Below, piece by piece: positions 1 to 9,806 of a DNA stretch of 64,000 nucleotides. Made by a program: the position numbers and the translations under genes. This stretch comes from Pleodorina starrii (lineage: Eukaryota; Chlorophyta; Chlorophyceae; Chlamydomonadales; Volvocaceae). The first letter of the stretch is position 1. Every line of letters begins with the position of its first letter. Where the stretch lies: NCBI GenBank assembly GCA_030267565.1, contig BRXU01000017.1, forward strand, positions 590,501 through 654,500, in the 5' to 3' direction. Below the pieces are notes generated by a model. It saw only the letters and a program-made list of their open reading frames with translations. It searched no databases and was not told where the DNA came from.

Positions 1-176
1 TAGGTGGGGTTGAAGGGGGGGTGAGGTAGGGGGTGCGCCGCCGGTGTTGCCCGTGTAGTTGAGCACTTTCGGGGATTGTTCGGCCCCAGGGGTGGGAGCG
101 ATTGGGTGGCGCGAAGGGGTTGGCTGGCTCCCAACTAAATCCCAACCGCCCCGTACTGTCACACCAACCACCTCAG

Positions 177-1787
177 CACCGCAAGTACGGCTACCGTGGT
201 GTCATCGTGGACTGGGACCTCACCTGCCGTATGGACGAGGCGGTGAGTGCCGTACAGAGTACGGAGTACAACACGTGCGAGTCAGTCCGTCCGCCCGTCC
301 GTCCGTCCGTCAGTCAGTCGTTGCATCCACCGCTTCGGCGTTTTTCCCTCTCGCCACAATACGCAGTACACAATAAGCATCATCTTGCCCCTCCGCTTGG
401 CGCCTGTGTTGGCGCATGTTAGTATCCCACACAAGTTTCCTGCACCGTCAACCACCCAACCACCCAACCGTCTAACCGCAGTGGATCAAGCGGATGGGTG
501 TGGACTCCCTCCCGGGGGGAGGCCGCCATCAGCCCTTCTACCGGGTACTCGTAAGCGACCGAACACGTAGCAGCAGCAGCAGCGGCAGCGGGAGCGGGAG
601 CAGCGGTGCCGCGGCGGGGGGTGGAGCCGGGGGGAGCAGCAGTGGCGGTGGTGGTGGCAATGACGGCTGCTGCTACTGGGGGGGCGACGGCGGCTGTCCT
701 CAGGTCTGGCGGCCCGAGGGCGCGGGGTCGGAGATGCATGGGCTGCACAACCGGCCTCGCTTCGAGGTGGGTGGGGCTGGGGGTCCGGGGCGTGGGGGTC
801 CGGGAGAACACCTGCTGGGGGCTGCGGGTTTAGGCGTCGAGGGCAGCGATGTCCTGGGGCTGGGGCTGGGGCACGTCAGACGTCACCCCTCCACAAACCC
901 AAAACCCCCCCTTTCCCGCTTCTCACATGACGCCACACGGCCCCACACGGCCCCAGGAGACGTACGTGGCGCAAATCAACATCCAGCTCGCCATCCCAAC
1001 ACTGCCGCCAACGCCGCCGTCGGCTGCTGCTTCTGCTGCTTCTGCTGCTGCGTCGGCGGGTGCGGCGTCAGCGTCAGGCCAGGCAGCAGCCGGAGGGGGA
1101 CGTCGCCTGCCGGCGCACTACGAACGTCTGGTGGCGTTGGGCGTGTCCATGGTAACAGTGCCGTACGACTTCGAGGTGAGCCGTACGACGGTTGTACGAC
1201 TGACGGGCGGGACGGGGCGATGGGGTCGGCCGTGCTGGCACCGCCCGACTGCGCACTGCCGCCTGCTGCCGCTGCCGCTGTTGCTGCTGCTTGACCCCTC
1301 TCCCTCCCGCTGGGTTCCGGGTAACACCGTCTCAGTCTCTTCGCCCCCATCCTCATCCTCACACCCATCCTCACGTCACGTCCAGAACACACCCACACTT
1401 CATGAATACAACACAACACAACACAACACGACGCAATGCGAGTCCTCGCTCTCGTCCCCCTCCTCGTTATCCCCGAATCGAACCGAATACGACCAGACTG
1501 CACCCACTGTCCGCGACCCCCCCCTCCGGGCCCCCCCCCCGGGTACCCTTTCCCCCCTCCGAAACCAGGTGGATCACCCGGAGCTGGGTCGTTACTTTGA
1601 GAGCAAGACCCATGGGTCATTCAGCTACCGACTGAACGCCGCCCTGAGGCACCGCTTCCCCGGGGATGGCTGGATGGGGGATGGGGAGGAGGGGGGAGAG
1701 GGCGGGGAGGGCGGCGGCGGGGCGTGGGATTGGCAGGGGCCGGACAGCGACGCCTGGAGGGAGGGAGGGGGCGCTGTGGTGGATTGA
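177..1787 (+). CDS. YccV-like domain protein, 5' partial
   Basis: This is the 3' part of a spliced gene whose 5' exons lie before the window or in unrecognised sequence at 1-176. Exons read in phase are 177-242, 482-766, 957-1175 and 1569-1787 (TGA at 1785). The conserved blocks are KYGYRGVIVDWDLTCRMDE, the MGVDSLPGG/HQPFYRVLVSD stretch, YVAQINIQ and HPELGRYFE...LRHRFPGD. These are the hallmarks of the YccV/HspQ fold, first named for hemimethylated-DNA binding and also found in plant ClpF and animal FBXO21. Ser/Gly low-complexity insertions interrupt the domain in exons 2 and 3, and the C-terminus is Gly/Glu-rich. Which subfamily it belongs to depends on the missing N-terminus (UVR in ClpF, F-box in FBXO21). 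The domain call is firm. The role (proteolysis adaptor or F-box subunit) is inference. Confidence 0.8.
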
Positions 1788-4490
1788 GACAAAGGGAGGG
1801 GGGGAAGAGGGAGGCAGGGAGGGAGGGGGGAGGGTAAGAGGGAGGGAAGAGGGAGTGAGTGAGGGAGGGAAGAGGGAGGGAGGGAGGGAGGGAGGGAGGG
1901 AGGGAGGGAGGGAGGGAGGGAGGGAGCGCGGGAGGGAGGGAGGGAGGGAGGGAGGGAGGGAGGGAGGGAGGGAGGGAGGGAGGGAGGGAGGGAGGGAGGG
2001 AGGGAGGGAGGTCGGAGAGCAGAGCGCGGGTGAGAGAGGAGGAAGAGAGGAAGGAGGGGGCGGGAAAGGAAGGAGGGCGTGAGAGACGGCACCGCCTGCC
2101 GGCACCGCCACGCGCGCGCCCCAGCGGGCCCCGGCTTGCTGGCATGTGGGGCGGGATGACGGAATTGGGACGCGTTGCTTCGTTTTGGGTTGGTGTTTTT
2201 GGGATCATGGCCTCTTCCCTTTGTTGGGGTTTGCAACCGGATGTCAGCCGCCCTGGCCCCCCGGGGGGTACTCAGCACCCCTCAACCCCCTGCTGCTGCT
2301 GATGCTGATGCGGGGTTTGCGCCGCTGCTGGGCTCGGGCATTGTCGGCGGAAGGCGAGTGCGAGGCGGGCGAGGCTGCGTCCTGCGTTTCCAAATTTGTG
2401 TGTGTTTTCCCTTCGGCACTTGATAAGCACTCGGCTGCACTAGGCACTCGGTTATTCACTTGTTTTTCATGGGGTCGCGTCGCTGCGCTGCAACTGCCTT
2501 GATAATTGGTTGTTGGTCTCAAATAGCTTTTGCTTTCGACTGTCGCGCGATGCGCAAAAGTACAGAGTTGGTGTACTTTTGTACGGCCAAGGTACGGCCC
2601 ACTGGGCGTCACCCTGGCCGGCAGGGGCTCAGGGACAGCTAGTATATGGCTGCAACGCGAAGCCATGTCACATGTCGCGGGGGAAGCCGCAGCGGCAGCC
2701 CGCCCGCAGCAGTGCCGGCTCGAATCTGCGGCTCGACTGCACCGCAGCCGGTGCATCTGCAGGTGTGTGTGTGTGTGTGCGTGTGTGTACGTGTGTGTAT
2801 GTGTGGGTACGGAGCGGAAGGCGCAGCTGGCTGGTGTCTTGATGCGACGGCGGGACTCGGATTTCGAATTTGGATTTGAATTTAAAAGTTAGGCACAGCG
2901 CCGGTCGTGCATGCAACCATGCCGACCGGGTCGAGGCTGGGAAGGAGCGGGGGGCGGGTGCGTGTGTGTTCGGTTAGCGCTGAAAGTTTTCGATGTCCTC
3001 TGCAGTCCCTACTTAGCCCCTTTGGGGTCAGCGTCAGGGGTCTACATGTGGGTGGGTGGGTGGGTGGGTGAGTGGGTGGGGCCAAGGTTGTGTTGTTTAC
3101 CCCTTCCTTCCCCTCCCCTCCCCTCCTCTCCCCTCCCTGGTGTGCATCGGCGCCTCTCGATGGGTTGCCAACGTCCGTTCGGAACGCAGAAACAATAAAA
3201 GTGTTGGGTTGGGATGCACATTTGTGCCTAGAAGATATCGGAGCTTTGTGTGCGTTGTGGGCTTTCTACAACAGGGGTGGAAGAAATCGTGCTTGCTGGG
3301 ACCATGGTGGGTGGTTTTGGTTTCGGTGCCAATTTATAATTTGGATCTGGTCGGTTGCTTCGTCCAGGGTTGAGTTTAAAATTTTGATCGGCCGGCGGGT
3401 CGCAGCGGCGGAGCAGCAGACACTACGGGTGCGTGGCCTGGCGGGTGTATCGGATGTACGGATGGGCGTACGGATGGACGAGCGTTGAAACTCAGGTGGC
3501 TGGGAGGGAGGAACTGCGGGTCGTTAGGAGCAGGAGTGGTTGACCCATTGCTGATTGGACGGAGGGACCAATTGAACGACTGACTGACTGACTGACTGAC
3601 TGACAGACGAGCAAACGGCTGGATGGAGTGGAATGTGCGTGGGCTACGTTGGCTGTGCTTTGGGGCGTGGATGCGACAGGATGCGAGAGGGGAAAGACGT
3701 CGCCAGAGGGAGGTGAGAGCCGCGAAGCTTGGCGGGGGTTTGCATCGGTAGGCAGGGATGTCAGTTGGGGGAGGTGTTGAGCCGTGCGAGGCAGCTGCGG
3801 TGAGCTTTGCGGAGTTGGCCCCCCTCGCCCTCCCCTCATTCTTGCAAATTCACTCTTCAAGCCCCCCCTCCCCGACGCCCCGAGGCCGTGGTGGACTGGT
3901 GGTGCGTACGTAGGCTGACACCGACACGGCTTGGTGGCTGCCGGGACGGCGCTGACCATCCGGCATCCGACTAGCACCCACCCCACCCGCACACGCCTGT
4001 ACCAGTGTACATACCTCTTGCCTTAATTGCGCCGCCTTGGGGTCCTTCGATCTCGAGCATACCGTACCTCCGCCGTAAGAGCCCACTCTATCACCTACTA
4101 CGGTCTTTCTCTCGGCTGGGATCTTGGAACCAGGAATCCGGAACACGGAATCCCGGATCCCGGAAGACGCCGGAACGCGGTGCTCAGCTCGCCGGTCTGG
4201 CTTAGTCTGGGCCAAGCCTGGCCAGGCTAAAAGCGGGTGTAGGTCTGAAGAACAGTGGAATAGCGCCATCGATATACCTAGGGACATCTGAGAGCTGAGG
4301 CCGTATTAGGGATATAGGGTATGGATCAGCGGTTAGGGCATTTCGGTTGTCCTGTTGCTGTTGTCGGTTCCTATCTCGGTTGGTCACAACGACGTGAGAC
4401 GCTTGGCTGTGCCGGCGTAAGTACCTAAGTATCTTTACATAGCTAGAAAGTGAACAATTTTCGTGCACGCCTAGGGAAAATTCAGTAGCA
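1788..4490. other. spacer: 3' UTR and repeat-rich intergenic DNA
   Basis: I see no recognisable gene here. It holds the GGGA array, a TG-rich tract (about 2763-2803), a pyrimidine-rich stretch near 3100-3135, a run of seven CTGA units (about 3577-3604), and GC-rich short repeats near 4120-4175. The end should contain the promoter and 5' leader of the deacylase gene starting at 4491. The long open frames on either strand come from the simple repeats. Confidence 0.6.
1861..2012. repeat. (GGGA)n tetranucleotide array
   Basis: Roughly 150 bp of almost uninterrupted GGGA units, broken once near 1925. The array lies just downstream of the stop codon of the YccV-like gene, on the G-rich strand, so it is probably transcribed in the 3' UTR. 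Runs of three Gs every four bases can form G-quadruplexes. Confidence 0.95.
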
Positions 4491-5180
4491 ATGCGAGCAG
4501 TCATTCAACGAGTCAAGTCGGCGTCGGTGACCGTCGATGGGGAGGTCGTCAGCAGCATCGGCCCCGGGTTGCTTTGCTTGATTGGCATTCGGGAGACGGA
4601 TACTATGAAAGACCTGGAATTCATGTAAGTCGCCTCAATATCAAAGCCGTCGATGGCGCGCACAAGGGCCTTTCTTAACCGATATTGGCGATTTTGACCA
4701 ATATTTTTGTGAACTGCAGCTGTAAAAAGATTTTAACTGTGCGGGCATGGCCACATCCTGAAACCCAGAAAGCCTGGGACGTGAATGTGGTCAGTGGCGG
4801 CATGGAAGTGCTGCTGGTGTCGCAGTTCACGCTCTGCGCTCGGCTCAAAAAGCCAAAGCCGGACTACTCAAAGGCCATGGGGCCCCAGCAGGTCGGTGAC
4901 CGTTTTCGTGTCGTACACCCATCCCTGTCCCCTCCAGGTCTCGCATTGACGTCACCCAGACTTCGCCCCATGCTCTGGCGAGATGATAACGCACACCATA
5001 TGCCGCTTCACCGTGTTTTTCCAGGCGAAAGACCTCTACTCTCAGCTCGTGGAGGAGGTGCGGCGACAGTACCAGGCTGGGCGCGTCAAGGACGGAGTGT
5101 TTGGCGCCAAAATGGACGTCGCTCTCCTCAACGACGGGCCGGTCACTTACATGCTCGACAGCCAGGATCCCGACGGATAG
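4491..5180 (+). CDS. DTD1: D-aminoacyl-tRNA deacylase (DTD1 type)
   Basis: A complete three-exon gene: 4491-4624, 4720-4891 and 5025-5180 (TAG), giving 153 residues, the usual length of this family. The enzyme hydrolyses D-amino acids (and glycine mischarged on tRNA-Ala) from tRNA, acting as a chiral proofreader in translation. The protein starts [20 protein letters not shown], as DTD proteins do. It carries the SQFTL motif in exon 2 and the Gly-cisPro motif in the NDGPVTYML stretch of exon 3. The [16 protein letters not shown] helix and [16 protein letters not shown] block also fit. No targeting peptide is visible, so it is probably cytosolic. A TGTAA at about 5511 is a candidate poly(A) signal. 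Confidence 0.95.
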
Positions 5181-5934
5181 AGAGGATAGGCCATGTGGAG
5201 CTGGTTGTTGTGAACGTTACAGTGGGCTCCCGACTCGGGCCTCGGGACTCGGGCCTCCGGCCTGGGGAGTAAAGCGAAAGGCTCGGCTGGCCGTGCACTG
5301 CACCGGAGCCGACCAGGCAGGGCGGCGGTGACCCACATCGGTTCGACAGTGGAGCTGCGAGCTGGTGCACGCCAAGCAGTATGCAGAATAGCGTGTTAGA
5401 AGATGCCTCATGCCGCGCGATCCCAACGAGAGCTTTACCGAGTGCCGCGTCAGAAAGAATGCGCGTACCGTACGTTAACTGGCTGAGATATGGTGAGGAC
5501 GAGCGCGGCGGTGTAACGAGCTTGGTTGGAAGCCGCCTTCAGGGCAGCAGCCATTGGTTATTTTGGTGCAGGCTGTTGTAGAGGTATCAGTCGATCCGCT
5601 GTGTTCCGATCTTAGGGCTGTTGGCGTGTTCTGTGTGCTGCCGTTATCAATTCTGCCCGGTATCAGTCAGCGGCGTGGGAGCGTGCCGCGGCGACTGTGC
5701 CAGCAGACTCAGCGAGGTGCGGCAAGTGGCCAGCGGAGAGGTCAGCTGCCGCCGATGCGGGTGCAGGAGGACCGCGATCCGTGCTGTGAGCTAGGGATCA
5801 GACTGGCGTACGTACCGTTAATAAGGTCGTACGGTCGTTTCCGTTGGCAGCGCACGACCAGAGCGGAACTTACACATTTCATTGTTAATATTTTGCGACC
5901 TTTGCCTGGCACGACTGTGAGTCTGTTATGCTGG
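5181..5934. other. spacer downstream of DTD1
   Basis: 3' UTR and intergenic DNA. I see no recognisable gene. It has short GC-rich direct repeats near 5225-5265 and ends at the left inverted repeat of the insertion at 5935. Confidence 0.5.
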
Positions 5935-6108
5935 ATTTACATGACACGTTACGTTACCACTTTACAGGATTACACGTTACGTGGCCAAAAAGTCTAACGT
6001 GGCCCCAGGGGGGGGTGTAATTGACCAAACGTTGACCCCTAGCCCCGTTACAGCCAGTACAACCTCATTTTAGAATAGTTTTGATTTCCTTCAAGACCAA
6101 TCGTTCAG

Positions 6109-6480
6109 TTATGTCATATACTTGGTATAACAAGCGCTCGGCGATCTCCATCGCGTTCCGTTTCGCGAACTTCTCGCCAAACTTACTCGAAGGGCAACTC
6201 CGCACAAGCGCAGCGGCAGCAGAGCACTGCTCCTATGCACTATGTTCAAGCCAGGCCTGTGTCCGGAATCAAGGCTCCCACGTGTAATGCTGAATATCGC
6301 GTTCGGGGAAGCATTCGCTGGGGCCTTGGCCTGGCGGCCATGCATCTCAACAGTCAACACTATCACCGAATTGACTTTCAAATCTGTATCTATATCATGC
6401 ATGGCCTTGATGTCCTCTGCTTGTTTAACGCAATCCCGTGCTACGCGTAATTGCTCAGAGAATTGCGTGGTCATGTCCAT
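6109..6480 (-). CDS. unrecognised ORF inside the TIR element
   Basis: A 123-codon open frame. Its first third (MDMTTQFSEQLRVARDCVKQ and on) looks helical and has a plausible protein composition, while the distal part is Arg/Ser-rich and less protein-like. It starts where repeat copy A starts, but points the other way. I do not recognise a family. It may be a remnant of an element-encoded protein or a chance frame. Confidence 0.2.
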   Translation of the reverse strand: MDMTTQFSEQLRVARDCVKQAEDIKAMHDIDTDLKVNSVIVLTVEMHGRQAKAPANASPNAIFSITRGSLDSGHRPGLNIVHRSSALLPLRLCGVALRVSLARSSRNGTRWRSPSACYTKYMT

Positions 6481-6745
6481 TTATCAATACCGGTAGCTGT
6501 CTAAGTGACCAAAGCTGCTGGGGCACATATAACGAACATATACAAGGCCAAGCAGTTATGTGAACACCTTTTATGTGCGCGGGACAGCGCTGGAGCATGC
6601 GTGCCGTACTATTTTCCGAAATAGTACGACCTACAAGCGCACCGGTCCCTCACGACGGTCGGCACTCCCGAATGAGTTTCTCTGCCGGCTAGTTCTGCAT
6701 TAAGTCAACATGGATCTTGACAAGGCGCTGCTGCTTCTCAACAAG
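6476..6745 (+). repeat. repeat family copy A
   Basis: This copy shares most bases with 58890-59140 (copy B) and 59482-59712 (copy C). The shared block starts at TAAGTGACCAAAG..., contains a 9-bp-arm hairpin (GTACTATTT/AAATAGTAC), and ends with the coding start MDLDKALLLL at 6710. Homology to copy B stops after about 6747, where the two sequences diverge completely. Confidence 0.9.
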
Positions 6746-7210
6746 ACACAGTGGTCGGCCAGGCTGAGCTCCCGAGAGCCATGCCGACGCCGCGCAGGGC
6801 CGGCCGCGGTCGCAGCCGCTCGCCGACGCCGCACAACTTTAGTACAATCAATTTGCAAACAATGAGCGCGGTGAGACCTCCATCGAGGGCTTGGCGTACC
6901 CTGAGACCGAGCTCTCGCGCGACGAGGCCGACCTCAGCGCGTCGGGTTCCATTATGGGCAACGACGCTCGCAGGCTTCATCCTAAGGGTTTGACATCGTG
7001 CTGGAGTCATATGACATGGGCGCTTTGACGTTACCGCCTCAAAACATAGTGTGTACGGACCTCGCGCCAACAGACATAACGTCCCCAAAACAGCCCATGT
7101 AAATTGGGATCCGTTTGGGCCTACCACTTTACATGTAATCGTGAGGTAACGTAACGTGTCATGTAAATTGGCTATTACTGGCATTCTTACCACGGCGGAG
7201 TGTCGGGACG

Positions 7211-7507
7211 ATGTCTCAACAAAAACTGGTATCGATCAAATTTGAGGTTTTTGGGAAGGTCCAGGGCATATTCTTCAGAAAACATACGCAGCAGGAGGCG
7301 CAGCGGCTCGGTCTCCACGGCTGGTGCGAAAATACGCCAACCGGTACCGTCCATGGCGAATTGGAGGGTCCCACGGAGCGCGTCCGCGAGATGAAGACAT
7401 GGCTTGAAAAGACGGGATCGCCTCGCAGTCGGATAGATAAGGCGGTGTTCGGCAAGGAGTCCGCAATCGACACCTACAGCCATGCGAGCTTCGACATCCG
7501 GCGCTGA
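7211..7507 (+). CDS. acylphosphatase
   Basis: An intronless ORF of 98 residues, the typical acylphosphatase length. The family hydrolyses carboxyl-phosphate bonds of acyl phosphates such as acetyl phosphate and 1,3-bisphosphoglycerate in the cytosol. The anion-binding loop with its Arg is visible as FGKVQGIFFRKHTQQEA, the catalytic Asn block as GWCENTPTGTVHGELEG, and the conserved GSP.SRID...F end is present. The start at 7211 gives a natural short N-terminus (MSQQKLVSIKFEVFGKVQG). The gene begins only 43 bp after the right end of the TIR element, so that insertion sits in or at its promoter. TGTAA motifs near 8280 and 8296 could end its transcript. Confidence 0.95.
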   Translation: MSQQKLVSIKFEVFGKVQGIFFRKHTQQEAQRLGLHGWCENTPTGTVHGELEGPTERVREMKTWLEKTGSPRSRIDKAVFGKESAIDTYSHASFDIRR

Positions 7508-9806
7508 CGTGCATTTCGCTTGGCACCTCGGCATGATGCTTGCCGGGCAGGAAGGCCTGCATTGCTGCCGCACTGAACGGCGGCCGGCCGCGCCCGCTTG
7601 GCGGCCCCCTTAAGTCCTGGGTTTCGACTTATGGGTCTGCACTGAAGCTTTGGTTGGCATTGCGCTCTGGGCATTGCGGGGGTTGCTCGGCCGCCTGCTA
7701 CGCTGATTATGCAGCAGACGCAACTGGGACCAGGTGTTCATGTGCACGGCGGTGGTCTGGGGTCGTGCGTCAATGGCGAGTGCGAGCAGCCAGTCGAAAA
7801 GGACGAATCCCGGGTGCGATATATCACTTCAGGGGAGGATTCATGTTGGGCAATGCTAGTTAGGCATGGCAGCAGGGACACTGGCAGGGTAGCTGTTAGG
7901 GTCAAAGAAGTCGTCTAGGAACCAGAGTATGTACGGCACTTGGGGTACGGCAGGCCTTGATGGGCGTGCATAAGGCCCAACGCTGAGGTACGGTACATGC
8001 TTCATCGTGCCGGGAAATTTAAAGAGCAAGGCCCTGCTGGTTTTTGGGGCTGCCAGGTCAGGGCTCAGCGTTTTCGTTTTCATTTAGTGCGATCGGACAG
8101 CAGCCGTGTGGACCGCCTTGTATGTGCGCTTTTTGACCTTGACCTGCCGGCCAATCGAATTCGAATCATCGCCGCGCGGTTCAGTTACGTGTCTGGTGAA
8201 CCTTTCATCCATTGCAAGGCGCGCATTAGATGAGCGACGGAGGTGGGCCTCCCAGTACCGGTATGCGCTTCGATGAGTACTGTAAATACGTAATTGTAAA
8301 AGTACGGAAGCCTTTCAACCCGGCCATTATTAGCAGCAGCACCACCCCGGACTGACAACTCTGAGGCACGCCACCTGAAATACTCCGTCATCCAAAATCC
8401 ATCACAAACACACATACATACACATCCATACGTCCGCCGGACCACCCCCCGGGGCGCCGTCGGCCCGCCGCTTTTGAACTACGGCAATCGCACCGCCACC
8501 GCCCGGACGACAGCAGCGCCCCAAACACGTGGGGCTGACCCGTGGGGCAATCGAACATACCTACATCCACGGATCCATACGCCCATCACATCCCCCCTCC
8601 TTTGCGGCACCCCTTGTCGGGTTGAGGCGATGGGCACGTCCCCCAAATGCCGATAACAGGTAACCCTCAAGTAATATTCCAGGTAACTGCGTTGCGTTCC
8701 CCTCGCCCCGGGCCGTTCTTATTACTCCCCAAATGCCGTATACGGAACCTTCGACGCCAGCCGGGGCCGGGGCCATCACTTCGTCTCGGGTACTGAAACA
8801 CAGCCCCCCCCTCGAGGACCCCGGCTCCGGCCCGCCCTCGCAGGTCGCAGCAGAAAGTGCCCTCTGTGCCCACCACCAGGACAGCAGCGGTGCCCTCAGT
8901 TACGGACTCACATTCGAAAAGGAAGCCACGTGCCCTCTTGCAAGGCCCCTAGCCCGACCCAGCCCAGCTGCATCCTCCGACTCGAAGCGGCCGCGGACCA
9001 CCCCCAACATTTGAGCCCTCATCATCAGCGTCCGCCAAACCAGCTACATGCGACCCACGTTGCGCGCATCCGCCGGACTCTGATTTTGGCGTTGAATGAC
9101 TCCCCGCCTGTGTGTCCAGCAGCCACCCAGGCAGCCAGACGCCCCCGCCCTGGTCTGGTCTCTAGAGCGTAGCGCAACGCAACGCAACGCCGGGCGAGGC
9201 GAGGCGAGACCGGGCGGGGCGAGGTGAGGCCGCACAGTGCCTTCAGTTGCATGTTGCCGACATCACATCACATGGTTCACATCACACCCGGGGAGATGAC
9301 TGCCTCAGCTGTGATGGGCAATGAGGCCGTGGCGGCATCCCTTTTATACACCGGTAGGCCGCTGCAGCCTTTCAGCAGATGGCCGCCTCAGCAGATGCCT
9401 CCGGCCGCGACGTCCTGCGTGTGTGTGTGTGCGTGTGAGAGTGTGTGTGTATGTGTGTGTGTCAGGGCAACCCAGCAGAGGGGGAAAGGAAGGGGGACTT
9501 TTCTTAGTTGCAAAGCGAAAGGAAGGGGAGGGCAAGGGTAAGGGTAACGAGGCCCATCCGGCGGTCTGAGATGGGTTTTAAAACCCACCGTGACGTTTCT
9601 ACCCCGCACGCCCCCACATGTCCCTCTCCCGTGCCCCCTGCCGGTGCCCGCACGTGCCGGCCCCTTCGACCCTCCCCCGTGTCCCCATCCCCATCCCCAT
9701 CCCCATCCCCATCCCCATCCCCATCCCCATCCCCATCCCCATCCCCATCCCCATCCCCATCCCCATCCCCCTCCTGCGAAGCCATCCCTCCTCCCAGCCA
9801 GTCCCT
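7508..9806. other. convergent 3' spacer between acylphosphatase and the desaturase
   Basis: Contains the acylphosphatase 3' UTR, and probably the 3' UTR of the minus-strand desaturase. It includes a TG/CA-rich tract (9418-9462) and the CCCCAT array. Open frames such as 8733-9014 show no recognisable domain. I see no supported gene. Confidence 0.5.
9683..9768. repeat. (CCCCAT)n hexanucleotide array
   Basis: About 14 uninterrupted CCCCAT units in the predicted 3' UTR of the minus-strand desaturase (GGGGAT/ATGGGG on the transcript strand). It generates spurious Met-Gly and Pro-His reading frames on both strands. Confidence 0.95.

Larger units (their letters stand above)
5935..7168. mobile_element. 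non-autonomous insertion with 24-bp terminal inverted repeats
   Basis: A perfect 24-bp inverted repeat bounds this 1,234-bp segment (left arm 5935-5958, right arm 7145-7168; core TGACACGTTACGTTACC). The bases directly outside both arms are TGG (5932-5934 and 7169-7171), consistent with a 3-bp target-site duplication. The interior has lower GC than the neighbouring genes and no transposase that I can recognise. It carries copy A of a repeat family also present near 59 kb, and a divergent unknown ORF on the minus strand. A MITE-like or deletion-derivative DNA transposon fits best. The terminal sequence does not match CACTA or any superfamily I can name. Confidence 0.65.

Noticed and set aside
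1617..2278. Long minus-strand SLPP-repeat open frames
   Set aside because: They are translations of the (GGGA)n array and have no other protein signal.
9504..9785. Open frames with Gly-Met, Gly-Asp or Pro-His-Pro repeats near 9.6-10.0 kb
   Set aside because: Products of the CCCCAT hexanucleotide array, which gives open frames on both strands.
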